Notes: generated by a model not told the origin, from the letters alone. DNA of 64,000 nt from Alkalibacterium pelagium (GCF_900109325.1 NZ_FNZU01000003.1:62001-126000), one strand, 5' to 3'. Shown: positions 17,427 to 27,223, counted from the stretch's first letter. Program-made: numbers and translations.

Positions 17427-18125
17427 TTATTCTTTATCTTTAACAAAATTAGTTCTGACATCTCTTACTATACTGTAGTTATACAATGTCCATAGATAAG
17501 ATAGAACAGCTGGGAGTGCGAGCAGTAACCATTCAGTCGTGACCAGCAATAAAAAAGCTAGAATGAATATCACGAAAAAGTTACCAAATGTAAGTTTCAT
17601 TTTAATGAAGAAATAGTACCAGCCCAGTCTAAGTAAATCTTTATACCGGAATGAAAATTTGGTTTGTATCAGAAAAACTGGGATCAGATACAAAATAAGT
17701 ACGATCGTCAGAAAAATGAAAAAGTACCCTAACAGGAACAATGTATTATCAGCAAGTGCCAGATAATAATTGATATTGACGGAGAAGAGATAGACAACTA
17801 CCAGAAACGGCAGCCAGATCTTCAATGAGTCCATCAAATTGACCCGATAATATTTCCTGAAATCTCTCCCCGGCTCTGAAAAATCTTCATTTTCAATCAC
17901 CTGATGCGTCGATCCAAGCATCGCTCCAATTGCCGGCCCAAGGGGAATGATCCCGATCAGATACCAGACAATATTGGCCAGTGTCGGCTCTACAAAGAGA
18001 AAGAAGAAAAATAAAGGGATAAAATTTAGATTGAACCATAATGTTGATATCAGGAACCAGGAAATGTTCTGAGCTATCTTATACAGCCTCTTGTTTCCTA
18101 TATCATTATTGAATTCGTCTGACAT
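17427..18125 (-). CDS. DUF624 (YesL-like) membrane protein
   Basis: A 232-residue protein with five or six transmembrane helices and the DUF624 pattern, including a PLGPAIGAM segment after the second helix. DUF624 genes typically accompany LplA/LplB/YtcP-type oligosaccharide importers; their function is unknown. The frame is open to a further upstream start at 18161, but GAGAGGA lies 8 bases before the ATG at 18125. It opens the unit with the beta-xylosidase and xylB, downstream of the importer genes, and a good promoter lies 135 bases upstream. A second DUF624 gene accompanies the second importer at 37707-38360. Confidence 0.78.
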   Translation of the reverse strand: MSDEFNNDIGNKRLYKIAQNISWFLISTLWFNLNFIPLFFFFLFVEPTLANIVWYLIGIIPLGPAIGAMLGSTHQVIENEDFSEPGRDFRKYYRVNLMDSLKIWLPFLVVVYLFSVNINYYLALADNTLFLLGYFFIFLTIVLILYLIPVFLIQTKFSFRYKDLLRLGWYYFFIKMKLTFGNFFVIFILAFLLLVTTEWLLLALPAVLSYLWTLYNYSIVRDVRTNFVKDKE

Positions 18126-18259
18126 AACTAACGTCCTCTCATGACATGAATCTGTCCCCATCAGTTGATGGCTGGATTCACATCGATTACTTCGCCACTA
18201 TGAACAGCTGCTTATAACCGCACCAGTAATTGGAGCGCATACATAGCTGACACTTCTTT

Positions 18260-18288
18260 ATTATACCGTTTTCAGACGACATTGTCAT
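18260..18288 (-). promoter_or_regulatory. promoter of the DUF624-xynB-xylB unit, with cre-like box
   Basis: On the minus strand ATGACA (18283-18288) and a perfect TATAAT (18260-18265) are separated by 17 bases. TGAAAACGGTATAA (complement of 18261-18274) matches the cre consensus except at one fixed position and overlaps the -10. No XylR-type CAACTAAC half-site was seen downstream. Confidence 0.65.
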
Positions 18289-18562
18289 CCATCACAAAAA
18301 AATTAATATAACAAAATTAGCTTGAGTGTCTATTGTCACGGTTATAAGCAACTAATTATATTAATAACTATGTAAACAGACAGAAGGTCCCCTTCTGAAC
18401 AGGTCCTATCTACAATAAAGGTCATGCAGATAGGCTCTTTAAAGCGAATCGATATGCTGATGCATACGCTCCACCTGTATTCAGAAGGCAACCTTTGTCC
18501 TGAAACCTGTACACGGTCTTAGCTGTACATAGTTTCTATCCTGTTCACTCCATCAGATAAAA
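18289..18562. other. intergenic region with two hairpins after the solute-binding protein gene
   Basis: There is no gene here. CCTATCT (18405-18411) pairs with AGATAGG (18428-18434), and CAGAAGG (18381-18387) pairs with CCTTCTG (18391-18397) around a 3-base loop. Neither stem is followed by a clear T-run on the minus strand, so they are more likely 3' stabilising structures of the binding-protein mRNA, or weak terminators, than classical terminators. Confidence 0.45.
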
Positions 18563-20245
18563 TTATTCAGATAAAGTTTCCTGGAAATCCTGATACGCAT
18601 TGTTGATGATATCAAGGTACTGATCTACGTTCTGGTTTTCCAGATCAGCCATGAATTCATCCCAGCGGTCAAGATCATATTGTCCAGTAATGAAACGTAG
18701 TGTATATGTTTCTGTAGTATCCTGTAGAGGTGTTCCAATCAGTGAAAGCTGTTCCTGATCTGCAGCAGTCAGCGGATATGGCGGCTGTGTAGGAATAACT
18801 TCACGTGATTCATTTGTAGCTTCCTGGAAGTCGATTTCTTCTTCATCCATTACAGACTGCAGAAGATCCTGAGGTCCACCGGATGCAATGATTCCATTAC
18901 GGAAACCATGATCTTCCTGCAGATGCTCAGTTCCATCAGGATTTAATCCTAAATAGGTTATAGGATCTAGAGGCATATATCCACCTGCAACTTCGTCAGT
19001 GCGCTCATAATGTTCACCTTCTACACCCCACCAAGCTAGATTGTTTCCTTCGTCACTATAGTAAAGCCAGTCAACGAACTGCAGTAAAGCAAGGAAGTCA
19101 TCACGTTCAGCTACGTCAGCACGAAGCATGAATCCAGCAACGAAGCGGCTTCCTCCAACGTAAGGTCCTTCTGGTCCTTCAGGTGAAACGATTTTTCCGA
19201 TTTCATATTCGCCTTCACCATGAAGCTCAGCCATTGATTCTCTTTGACCAATAACAGTCTGGGAGTTTGCAGAAATGACATAAGAGTTCAGGTTGTTAAA
19301 CGAATTCTGTGCAGTTTCGTCTTCTTGTGTGAATGACTCAGGATCCATCAGACCGTCTTCAACCAGGCCTGAGAAGTATTCAACCATGTTACGGTATCCG
19401 TCTTCCATAGGTGCGTATCTAAATTCATCTGCGTCTTCATCGAAGACTACACCTCCGCCGAAGCCCCATCCAGCTACAGTACCGAATGAAGGTGCAGCGT
19501 AGTTAAGCAGTGCATTTCCTTCCCACTGATCTGAGAAAGGAACATTCCCGGTTTCATCACGAAGGACTTCAAGAGCATCTCTCAGTTCGTCCCATGAATT
19601 AGGATCTTCTATACCATACTCTTCGAAGACAGTTCTGTTGATCATTAATGTATAGTCGTGACGGACGTTTTCTTCAATACCAGGAAGCATATAGTATTTT
19701 CCATCTTCCTGACGGTTCAGATCCAGCTCATCTTCCAGATCCCATTGTTCAATTCTTTGAGATAAGTGAGGCATCAGATGTACATAGTCTGAAATCGGCA
19801 GGATCGCTCCTGAAGCTACAAACTGAGACTCATCTCCAGGGTATGTGTTGGAAATAATATCCGGTGCGTCACCTGCTGCTATAAGTACGGAACGTCTTTC
19901 AGCAAAGTCAGATAGAGGAACGACTACATTATCAAATGTAACATTTGTTGTTTCTTCCAGTACTTCATAGAATGTCCAATCCGGATCGATCGGATAGTTA
20001 GGATGATCACGATAAAGGAATGAGAATTCCAGAGGCTCTTCTGAATAGAATGTATCCCCAGCACTAAAATCTTCCATGGCATGTTCTGATCCCAGTTCGT
20101 CCTCTGTAACTTCGCTTTCGCCACCATCGTTTGTTCCATTACCATTGTCAGTGTCTCCACCATTGTCTCCTCCACATGCAATCAGTAATGTTGCAGTCGA
20201 AAGAGTTAAACCAGCTAATAATTTTTTCTTAAGTGATGAACCCAT
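18563..20245 (-). CDS. LipO-type extracellular solute-binding lipoprotein (aldouronate/xylo-oligosaccharide importer)
   Basis: A 560-residue substrate-binding lipoprotein. The lipobox LLIAC at 20-24 gives Cys24 as lipidated residue, followed by a Gly/Asp/Asn-rich linker and a strongly acidic mature protein, as expected for a surface protein of a salt- or alkali-tolerant organism. It belongs to the large LplA/YtcQ-type family that works with YtcP and LplB permeases. In other Firmicutes such systems next to GH67 import aldouronic acids released from glucuronoxylan, and the neighbours here (GH67, uxuA, both permeases) support that role. No ATPase gene is present; such importers usually share an MsmX-type ATPase. 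Confidence 0.88.
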   Translation of the reverse strand: MGSSLKKKLLAGLTLSTATLLIACGGDNGGDTDNGNGTNDGGESEVTEDELGSEHAMEDFSAGDTFYSEEPLEFSFLYRDHPNYPIDPDWTFYEVLEETTNVTFDNVVVPLSDFAERRSVLIAAGDAPDIISNTYPGDESQFVASGAILPISDYVHLMPHLSQRIEQWDLEDELDLNRQEDGKYYMLPGIEENVRHDYTLMINRTVFEEYGIEDPNSWDELRDALEVLRDETGNVPFSDQWEGNALLNYAAPSFGTVAGWGFGGGVVFDEDADEFRYAPMEDGYRNMVEYFSGLVEDGLMDPESFTQEDETAQNSFNNLNSYVISANSQTVIGQRESMAELHGEGEYEIGKIVSPEGPEGPYVGGSRFVAGFMLRADVAERDDFLALLQFVDWLYYSDEGNNLAWWGVEGEHYERTDEVAGGYMPLDPITYLGLNPDGTEHLQEDHGFRNGIIASGGPQDLLQSVMDEEEIDFQEATNESREVIPTQPPYPLTAADQEQLSLIGTPLQDTTETYTLRFITGQYDLDRWDEFMADLENQNVDQYLDIINNAYQDFQETLSE

Positions 20246-20541
20246 TTTTTTCCTCCTTAAATTATAAAGCTTATAGTTAATCTTGTACGGTAGTATATCA
20301 ATTTATAGAATAAATAACTAAGGACATCCCCCTCTCTGACACTACATCGAATGTCAGCAACACATGCCGTGACTGTTGAGCATTATATAGGCTCTTCAGC
20401 ATGTCTAATAGTTGTGCACCAGCCCTTATCTCATCATGGACGGCTTGCTGCTATTTATTTTCAGGGCCTTTCTGTCAAGCGTTTACATAATAAGTATTTA
20501 GTCAACCTGGAAGCAGAACAGCTCCCAGGTTGATTGATACC
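20246..20541 (-). promoter_or_regulatory. stem-loop, cre-like/-35 element and long leader before the solute-binding protein gene
   Basis: TCAACCTGG (20502-20510) pairs with CCAGGTTGA (20525-20533) just after the YtcP-type permease gene, with no T-run, suggesting an RNA-processing or partial termination site. The minus strand then reads TGTAAACGCTTGACA (20473-20487), a cre-like element overlapping a TTGACA -35, the same design as at GH67. A TAAATA at 20452-20457 is a weak -10 with 15-base spacing. If active, it gives a leader of about 200 bases, with a CTGACA/TGTCAG hairpin at 20336-20357. This could raise binding-protein levels above those of the permeases. Confidence 0.45.
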
Positions 20542-21426
20542 TTACTCTTTAACAGATCCTAACATAATTCCACTAACAAAGTATTTCTGTACGAACGGGT
20601 AAACCATGATGATCGGAAGTACAGTCAGGAACATTGCAACGGAACGAACGTTTGAAGCAATTTGTGTGCTTCCAGCTTCAGCAGCTGCAGCCTCACCAGT
20701 AGCTGTAGCTCCAGAAATCAGGTTTCTAAGGAACAATGTAACTGGGAATAATGTCCATTCATTAAGGAACATGAATGCCTGGAACCAAGCGTTCCAGTAA
20801 GCAACGGCATAGAACAGAGTCATTGTCGCCAAGATTGGTTTAGACAATGGAAGAATGATCTTCAAGAATATGCCATAAGTCGACATGCCATCGATCGATG
20901 CAGCTTCTTCAAGAGCTGTCGGAAGATTTTCAAAGAAAGCCTTCATGATCAGCATGTTGTAGATACTCAATGCCAGTGGGAATACGACAGCCCACATTGT
21001 ATTAGTAATGTTAAGTGTATTGTTATATACGATATAAGTCGGGATGATCCCACCTGCAAAGAACATAGTGAATACTGCAAAGCCTACCCAGAAACCTTTA
21101 CCTTTTAATCGAGTTTTAGGTTTAGATAGAACGTAAGCTAGCAGTGTAGTCAGGAACATAGCGATAGCCACACCGACTACAGTATACACAATCGTATTTC
21201 TATAATGGATCCAGAAACGCTGGTTCTGAAGTACAGCACGATAAGTGTCTACGTTGAATCCACGAGGTAGAAGGAAAACTTCACCTGCTGTGATATATCT
21301 TTCACTACTGAAAGACTGTGCCACGATATTCACGAACGGAAGAAACGTAGCAATGACGATGAGAATCATTACAATGATGTTAACTACTCTAAATATTTTA
21401 TATCCCTTAGTATCATTTAAATGCAT
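20542..21426 (-). CDS. YtcP-type carbohydrate ABC transporter permease
   Basis: A 294-residue permease with six predicted transmembrane helices and the cytoplasmic EAA loop (EEAASIDGMSTYGIFLKI), which contacts the ATPase. It matches the YtcP branch of the MalG family. AAAGGAGGG lies just upstream of the ATG. It is 15 bases downstream of the LplB-type permease gene, and the two form the channel of the importer whose binding protein is encoded next. The final residues (SGIMLGSVKE) are typical of the group. Confidence 0.9.
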   Translation of the reverse strand: MHLNDTKGYKIFRVVNIIVMILIVIATFLPFVNIVAQSFSSERYITAGEVFLLPRGFNVDTYRAVLQNQRFWIHYRNTIVYTVVGVAIAMFLTTLLAYVLSKPKTRLKGKGFWVGFAVFTMFFAGGIIPTYIVYNNTLNITNTMWAVVFPLALSIYNMLIMKAFFENLPTALEEAASIDGMSTYGIFLKIILPLSKPILATMTLFYAVAYWNAWFQAFMFLNEWTLFPVTLFLRNLISGATATGEAAAAEAGSTQIASNVRSVAMFLTVLPIIMVYPFVQKYFVSGIMLGSVKE

Positions 21427-21441
21427 GTGTTTTCCCTCCTT

Positions 21442-22482
21442 TTACCAAAGACTTCTATTAGTCAGTTTTCTGGACAGCAAGTTTGCGCCCATTACCAGGA
21501 TGAATCCGATAACAGCTTGTGCCAGACCGATAGCTGTTGCATATGAGAAGTTTGCACTTCCCAGTCCGATACGATACAGGTAAGTTGAGATAACGTCCCC
21601 TGTTTCATATGTCAGCGGGTTGTAAAGCAGGAATACTTTCTCAAACCCGACGTTCATGAAGTTACCAATATTCAGAATCAGCAAAGTAATGATTGTTGGC
21701 ATGATTCCTGGAAGGGTAACGTGCCATGTCTGTTTCAGACGACCTGCCCCATCGATTGCAGCAGCTTCGTATAAGTTAGGATCGATATTAGTCAGTGCAG
21801 CAAGGTAAAGAATTGCTCCCCAACCTGTACGCTGCCAGATTTCAGACCCGACATAAATCGTACGGAACCATTCTGCACGCTGCAGGAAGATTGTTGGGTT
21901 TCCACCGAACCATTCGATAACTTGGTTGACGATACCACTTGCTGACAGCATTTCCATGATCATACCAGCTACGATAACCATTGAGATAAAGTGCGGCAGA
22001 TAGGATGCTGTTTGTACGAAACGTTTGAATTTGATACTTTTAACTTCATTTAGAAGTAAGGCAAATATAATCGGGATCGGGAAGTTAAATAGTAATGTGT
22101 ATCCCCCAATTGTCAAGGTGTTACGGAATACTCTCCAGAATGTTCGGTCATTCCAGAACATTTCGAAGTAACGCAGTCCAACAAATTCCTGACCAAGCAT
22201 GCTTCCACCTGGTACAAAACGTCTGAAAGCAATGACATTACCGATCATAGGCAGGTACTGGAATACAATCAGGTAGACAACAGGCAGGATAAGGAATGTA
22301 TAAAGCTGCCAGTCTTTTCTAAGTGATTTTCTTACAGATTCAAATTTTGATACTTCTGTTCGTTTCAGTTTCTCCTGGTATTCTTCTACACTCATTGCGC
22401 CTTGGGCAGACGCTATACCAGTTTCTGGGTTATTACCAATGCGTCCTGTTTCTCCGCCTGGTACTTGGCTATCTATTTCCAC
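21442..22482 (-). CDS. LplB-type carbohydrate ABC transporter permease
   Basis: A 346-residue permease of the LplB branch of the MalF family. A cytoplasmic N-terminal extension of about 55 residues precedes six transmembrane helices. The EAA loop reads YEAAAIDGAGRLKQTWHV. The start is GTG: GAAGGAGG lies 7 bases before it and no better ATG is available. It pairs with the YtcP-type permease and is preceded by uxuA with a 66-base gap. Substrate by context: aldouronic acids or xylo-oligosaccharides. Confidence 0.9.
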   Translation of the reverse strand: MEIDSQVPGGETGRIGNNPETGIASAQGAMSVEEYQEKLKRTEVSKFESVRKSLRKDWQLYTFLILPVVYLIVFQYLPMIGNVIAFRRFVPGGSMLGQEFVGLRYFEMFWNDRTFWRVFRNTLTIGGYTLLFNFPIPIIFALLLNEVKSIKFKRFVQTASYLPHFISMVIVAGMIMEMLSASGIVNQVIEWFGGNPTIFLQRAEWFRTIYVGSEIWQRTGWGAILYLAALTNIDPNLYEAAAIDGAGRLKQTWHVTLPGIMPTIITLLILNIGNFMNVGFEKVFLLYNPLTYETGDVISTYLYRIGLGSANFSYATAIGLAQAVIGFILVMGANLLSRKLTNRSLW

Positions 22483-22548
22483 TGGGATTCCTCCTTCTTA
22501 TTCAAAAAAACTCTTTCATCATTGACAATAATTCATAAACAACACTTC

Positions 22549-23631
22549 TTATTCCTTCGATTCTCTTTTTAGTTTTTCAAGCATGTCCCATGCACCAATC
22601 ATATACATGATTCCAAGAGCCCGGTCGTACAAGCCATAACCCGGTCTACTTTCTTCTCCCCATAAATGTCTGCCGTGGTCCGGACGCATATAACCTTCGA
22701 AGCCGATTTCATGATACGCTTTCATAATTTCCAGTATTGGAACGGATCCATCCTGTTCTCTGTGAGACGTTTCGATGAAATCACCATTCTCGAATACTTT
22801 AACATTACGAATATGAGCAAAAGGAATACGGTCTTTAAACGTCCTGATCATATTAGGGACATCATTATCTGGGTTGGAACCTAAAGCTCCACTGCATAAT
22901 GTCAGTCCATTGGAAGGGCTGTCAATAATGTCCACGATTTTCTGAAGATTTTCTTTGCTTCGGACTATTCTAGGAAGATTGAATACAGGATAAGGCGGGT
23001 CATCCGGATGGATAGCCATTTTGATCCCATTTTCTTCTGCCACAGGAACAATTTCTTTCAGGAAGTAAGCCAGATTGTCGAAAAGATTATCTTCTGATAC
23101 ATTTTCATAGGCTTTAAATAATTCTTCGATCTTTTCGAGTCTCTCAGGCTCCCAGCCTGGCAAAGTCATTCCTCTGGAAGAATTCTTTACGTTTTCAACC
23201 AGTTCATATGGATCGACCCCTTCGATCTTATCGACTTCATAAAACAGTGCAGTCGACCCGTCTTCCAGCGCTTTAGCCATGTCTGTTCTCACCCAGTCAA
23301 AGACTGGCATGAAGTTGTAACAGACGACTTTTACTCCGCCAACTTTACCTAAGTTTCGTAAAGTCTTTTTGTAATTCTCAATATATTCTTCTCTGTCTGG
23401 CGTCCCCAGCTTAATCGATTCGTGGATATTAACTGATTCCACAACATCGATTCCCAGGTTGTACTCTGCTGCCTGATCTTTCACTTCCTGAATGCGATCG
23501 ACTGGCCAGACAACGCCCGGCTGAAGATCATGAAGCGCCCAGACTACAGAATGCATTGAAGGAATCTGACGAATATCTGAAAGCGATATCGTGTCGTTCC
23601 CCTCACCATACCAGCGGAATGTTGTTTTCAT
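22549..23631 (-). CDS. uxuA: D-mannonate dehydratase
   Basis: A 360-residue TIM-barrel enzyme that dehydrates D-mannonate to 2-keto-3-deoxygluconate (EC 4.2.1.8) in glucuronate catabolism. Family segments visible are the N-terminal FRWYGEGND, AIHPDDPPYP (metal-binding His), the CSGALGSNPDND block, FAHIRNVK and YMRPDHGRHLWGE. The length is typical. It is co-transcribed with the GH67 alpha-glucuronidase, which supplies glucuronate, and with the importer. Fructuronate reductase (uxuB) is across xylR at 27903-29522. Glucuronate isomerase (uxaC) and the KDG kinase and aldolase are not in the window. Confidence 0.95.
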   Translation of the reverse strand: MKTTFRWYGEGNDTISLSDIRQIPSMHSVVWALHDLQPGVVWPVDRIQEVKDQAAEYNLGIDVVESVNIHESIKLGTPDREEYIENYKKTLRNLGKVGGVKVVCYNFMPVFDWVRTDMAKALEDGSTALFYEVDKIEGVDPYELVENVKNSSRGMTLPGWEPERLEKIEELFKAYENVSEDNLFDNLAYFLKEIVPVAEENGIKMAIHPDDPPYPVFNLPRIVRSKENLQKIVDIIDSPSNGLTLCSGALGSNPDNDVPNMIRTFKDRIPFAHIRNVKVFENGDFIETSHREQDGSVPILEIMKAYHEIGFEGYMRPDHGRHLWGEESRPGYGLYDRALGIMYMIGAWDMLEKLKRESKE

Positions 23632-23702
23632 TCCATTTCCCCCTTCTTACATCCTACCCTTTATATTGTCGGGGGCCAGGCCCCCAACTAATTTCAAAAT
23701 TC

Positions 23703-25664
23703 TCACTTGTAGATTTTTCTTCCTTTTGCATCCTCGACACCGGATTTACGGTAATAGTACGTATTGACCTGGTCACGCCATTCTCTAGCACTTCGGCGCT
23801 GTTCTTCCAGACGTTCTTTTACATTAAGGTAGGATGCCTCATCTATCTCATCTTTCAGTGTCTCCCACTGCTCCTGATACGCTTCTACCTTATCAAATCC
23901 TTCGAAATGAGTATCGTAGATGTGCTGGATAATTGTTTTCCCTGTTTTAAGCTTGTAGCTGTATGGCAGATGATGGAAGAATAGAAGCAGTTCCTCCGGA
24001 CATGTGTCGACATTTTCGTACATAGCATAATTTTCATCGTAGTACTGTCTTGTGTATCCAGTACCCGAAGCTACTGTACGGTCCACTCCAAGTCCATCTC
24101 GATCTGAAAAGTGATAGGTGCCCCACATATCATATTCGTATCCGTCAATATTTGGTCCGTAGTGATGATTCGGCTGAACCATCCATCCGATACCTAATGG
24201 AGAGGTATACTTCTCATATGTATCCCAGCTGGATATTAGTATATCAAGTAAGGTCTTTTTCCCTTTTTCAGAAAGAGAATAGGTGGCTTCGATCCATTCT
24301 TCTGCAATCTCTTCAGATGAAAGGCTTGAGTCCCAGATCAGTCGTCCATAACCAAACAAATTAGCTTGAGATAATTTATGTCCGGTCCAGTTCTCATCCA
24401 TGCCTGTATTGACTACAGCAGTAATGCCGTTACGCTCAGGGTTCTGTGGATAACTCACAAGAACGTCCTGCACCGTAGTTCCCGGTCCATCTGCATAGGT
24501 GTCGAAGTCAAGCACTTCTTTCCACATCGGGATAAGATAACAGATATGTTTCTGCTGGCCTGTATACTCTTGTGCAATCTGGAATTCCAGTACCTGATTA
24601 GTCTGTTTCAAAGCTCCAAACAGTGGCGAAACAGCTTCTCTTACTTGGAAGTCCATTGGTCCGTTCTTGATCTGAAGAACGACATTATCCGCAAAGTCAC
24701 CATCCATCGGTGCATAATGATCATATGCAGCTCGTGCACGGTCGGTTGAACGGTCACGCCAGTCCTGATGATTGTCATAGACGAAGCATCTCCAGAAGAC
24801 AGTTCCACCGAATGGCTCAAGTGCTTCAGCAAGCATGTTCGCTCCATCAGCGTGTGTACGTCCATAAGTAAATGGTCCAGGGCGGTTTTCTGAATCCGCT
24901 TTAACAACAAATCCGCCGAAGTATGGGATGTGCTCATAAATCAGTTCAGCAGTATCTTTCCAGAATGCTCTGACTTTCTCATCTAGTGGATCTGCAGTAT
25001 CTGTCCAGTCCACTTCCATCGGTGCTGCATAGTTCACACTGAGGAACAGAGTCAGTCCATATGATCTGAAGATCTCAGCCAGATGCTTGACATCTCTTAT
25101 GAAAGAATCAGTAATGAAGTAGCTTTCTTTCTGATGTACATTTACGTTATTGATAGTCAAAGCATTAATACCTACAGAAGCAAGCATTTTTGCATATTGG
25201 GCAAACCGTTCATCCTGCAGTCTGAATTCATTATTACTGAAGAACAGTGAGCGGCCTGCATACCCTCTTTCAACAGATCCGTCGAAATTGTCCCAATGAT
25301 TGATCATTCGAATCTTATTCTTAGGATTAGACGTTACTGCAAGTTCTGGCTGTGCATTTTGCTGGTAGGCTCTGATTAGATGGAAGAATCCGTACATCAG
25401 ACCTTCAGGCTTGTTCGCGGTAACAGTTACCGCATTTTCTTTTTGTTCTATTTTAAATCCATCTAATATGATAGAATCATCTTCAGTGACCTTAAAGCTC
25501 AACGTGTGATCGCCTGCTTCAAATGATTCTTTATATAGAAGAAACTCTTTTTCCAGTGTTTTTTCAAGATGGGCAGCCCCATCGATTTCAATAGTACTAA
25601 ATGGCCATGCTTTCAATGTGTCTGGCGACAACCAGCTTTCATCGAAGTCAAGTTTAGTAGTCAT
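23703..25664 (-). CDS. aguA: GH67 alpha-glucuronidase
   Basis: A 653-residue cytoplasmic GH67 enzyme that removes 4-O-methyl-glucuronate from the non-reducing terminal xylose of aldouronic acids (EC 3.2.1.139). The general acid is Glu259 (VVKADSE) and the bases are Asp338 (NGPMDFQ) and Glu366 (IAQEYTG); their mutual spacing equals that of Glu285, Asp364 and Glu392 in the Geobacillus enzyme. [14 protein letters not shown] is a family signature. A TTG occurs 6 bases upstream in frame, but AAAGGGG is best spaced to the ATG at 25664. It is the first gene of the operon GH67-uxuA-permeases-binding protein, under a XylR/cre-type promoter. Confidence 0.95.
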   Translation of the reverse strand: MTTKLDFDESWLSPDTLKAWPFSTIEIDGAAHLEKTLEKEFLLYKESFEAGDHTLSFKVTEDDSIILDGFKIEQKENAVTVTANKPEGLMYGFFHLIRAYQQNAQPELAVTSNPKNKIRMINHWDNFDGSVERGYAGRSLFFSNNEFRLQDERFAQYAKMLASVGINALTINNVNVHQKESYFITDSFIRDVKHLAEIFRSYGLTLFLSVNYAAPMEVDWTDTADPLDEKVRAFWKDTAELIYEHIPYFGGFVVKADSENRPGPFTYGRTHADGANMLAEALEPFGGTVFWRCFVYDNHQDWRDRSTDRARAAYDHYAPMDGDFADNVVLQIKNGPMDFQVREAVSPLFGALKQTNQVLEFQIAQEYTGQQKHICYLIPMWKEVLDFDTYADGPGTTVQDVLVSYPQNPERNGITAVVNTGMDENWTGHKLSQANLFGYGRLIWDSSLSSEEIAEEWIEATYSLSEKGKKTLLDILISSWDTYEKYTSPLGIGWMVQPNHHYGPNIDGYEYDMWGTYHFSDRDGLGVDRTVASGTGYTRQYYDENYAMYENVDTCPEELLLFFHHLPYSYKLKTGKTIIQHIYDTHFEGFDKVEAYQEQWETLKDEIDEASYLNVKERLEEQRRSAREWRDQVNTYYYRKSGVEDAKGRKIYK

Positions 25665-25838
25665 GCTCAATCCCCTTTTAAATACATTTAGTTACCGCTA
25701 ACAAATCTAACAAAAAAAATCATTTGTTTCGAGCTTCCTTTTTTTCGAATGATACTGTAACATGAAAAGAAAGAAAACCTTTACATTTTATGTTTTTTTA
25801 TTTTGTAAGATATGATACACTTGGTGTATCGATAGTTT

Positions 25839-25857
25839 GTTAGTTGAATTAACTAAC
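25839..25857. promoter_or_regulatory. XylR-type operator before the GH67 operon
   Basis: GTTAGTT (25839-25845) and AACTAAC (25851-25857) form an inverted repeat around a 5-base centre. It lies just downstream of the GH67 -10 box, and on the minus strand reads with the CAACTAAC half-site found at xylA and GH2. It also lies in the gap shared with the divergent xylR, so it may serve autoregulation. Confidence 0.7.
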
Positions 25858-25867
25858 TTCTGTAATA

Positions 25868-25905
25868 ACTATAGCGAAACTTGATTTTGATGTCAAGCGC
25901 TTCCA
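25868..25905 (-). promoter_or_regulatory. promoter of the GH67-uxuA-importer operon with cre-like box
   Basis: On the minus strand TTGACA (25891-25896) and TATAGT (25868-25873) are 17 bases apart. TGGAAGCGCTTGACA (complement of 25891-25905) carries the AAGCGCTT core of cre boxes and overlaps the -35, though the 3' part is one base off the consensus spacing. The transcript start would fall at about 25861, directly before the XylR-type operator. Confidence 0.75.
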
Positions 25906-25933
25906 GATAGTTTTTTGATTTTATGACCAAACA

Positions 25934-25964
25934 TTGTCAATCACTTAACTCATTCGCATATAAA
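25934..25964 (+). promoter_or_regulatory. putative xylR promoter
   Basis: TTGTCA (25934-25939) is followed after 18-19 bases by ATATAA/TATAAA (25958-25964), about 50 bases before the xylR start. The spacing is slightly long. It runs back to back with the GH67 promoter. Confidence 0.45.
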
Positions 25965-26012
25965 ACCTTGATATAGAAGGATTACACGTAAATATAGAAA
26001 CGAGGAACAGTC

Positions 26013-27188
26013 ATGTTTAGGATAAAAAGTTCAATAAGAGAGAATAACAGTATACTGGTACTTTCAGAGATCATTAACCGGCCGGAAATTTCCCGCGCGA
26101 TGATCTCTGAACTAACTGGTTTGAACAAGGCAACGGTATCTGAAATCGTAAGGCGTCTCATCGATGACAATTATGTCATTGAGATCGGTCCTGGTAAAAG
26201 TACGTCTTCAGGCGGTCGGCGCCCTATTCTTCTCACAGTAAATAAAAAAGCCGGTGTATCGATCAGTTTTGATGTCCGTTACGACCGGATCAGTTATCTG
26301 ATCACATATCTCGATGGTGAAAAGATTGACTACACAACTGAAGGAAAAGAAATGAATAAAGATAATATTGTCGACACGATCGCTTCTGTTGTTGACCACG
26401 CAAAAAACACTATGGATGAATGCCCATTCGGCATCATCGGTGTGACCGTATCTATTCACGGTATTGTTTATGACAACAAAATCGAGTTTACTCCTTATTT
26501 TGATCTGGATGAAATCGATCTGGTCGCTGAACTGGAAGAACGGATCGATCTCCCTGTTCACATCGAAAATGAAGCGAATCTGTCCGCCCTTGCAGAAGCA
26601 GCTTTTGACAATGAGCACAAAAGCATCATTTCCTTCAGCGCACATACCGGAATCGGTGCCGGAATCATACTGGACGGCAAGCTCCATAGAGGTAATAAAG
26701 GGCGCAGCGGAGAAGTTGGACACACGGTCCTCTACCCTAATGGAACAAATTGTCCCTGTGGTAATCAGGGCTGTTTAGAGCAGTACTGTTCTACAAAAGC
26801 AATCGTACGAAAATATCAGCTGCTTAAAGGCAATCCTTCGCTTACCTTTGAAGATCTTGTTGAGTCTTATCATCAGAAAGACTCATCCACTTTGAACTTG
26901 ATTCTGCAGTTCGCTAAAGATTTCGGAATCGGTCTGATGAACGTGATCGGGAACTACGATCCGGAAGTCGTCTACATCAATTCTGAAATTCTGGAAGAAA
27001 TACCCGAGCTGATCAGTCTGCTTCAGCATTACTTGAGCATGACGATCTACAAGAATGTGCCTTTGAAGCAGTCCATTCTGGGAAGAAAAGCCAGTCTATA
27101 CGGTGCCACAGTCATGAACTTGCAGTCATATCTTCACGTTGATAACGTAGAATTCAGTTTGAATATGGAAAAAGTAATGGAAGTGTGA
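26013..27188 (+). CDS. xylR: xylose repressor, ROK family
   Basis: A 391-residue ROK-family repressor. The N-terminal winged helix-turn-helix covers about residues 26-55 (ISRAMISELTGLNKATVSEI). The sugar-binding ROK domain has GIGAGIILDGKLHRG (213-227), RSGEVGHT and the zinc-binding CPCGNQGC segment (Cys247, Cys249, Cys254) with upstream His237. It should repress xylan and xylose genes in the absence of xylose by binding the GTTAGTT...AACTAAC operators at xylA, GH67 and GH2. The gene is divergent from the GH67 operon. CGAGGAAC is the ribosome site. Length and domain order are normal. Confidence 0.92.
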   Translation: MFRIKSSIRENNSILVLSEIINRPEISRAMISELTGLNKATVSEIVRRLIDDNYVIEIGPGKSTSSGGRRPILLTVNKKAGVSISFDVRYDRISYLITYLDGEKIDYTTEGKEMNKDNIVDTIASVVDHAKNTMDECPFGIIGVTVSIHGIVYDNKIEFTPYFDLDEIDLVAELEERIDLPVHIENEANLSALAEAAFDNEHKSIISFSAHTGIGAGIILDGKLHRGNKGRSGEVGHTVLYPNGTNCPCGNQGCLEQYCSTKAIVRKYQLLKGNPSLTFEDLVESYHQKDSSTLNLILQFAKDFGIGLMNVIGNYDPEVVYINSEILEEIPELISLLQHYLSMTIYKNVPLKQSILGRKASLYGATVMNLQSYLHVDNVEFSLNMEKVMEV

Positions 27189-27223
27189 GCGAAAGTCGTC
27201 ATGCTTCTCTCACTACATATGTA

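Noticed and set aside
26208-26723. 171-codon open frame on the minus strand
   Set aside because: It is antisense to xylR, whose HTH and ROK motifs are unmistakable.
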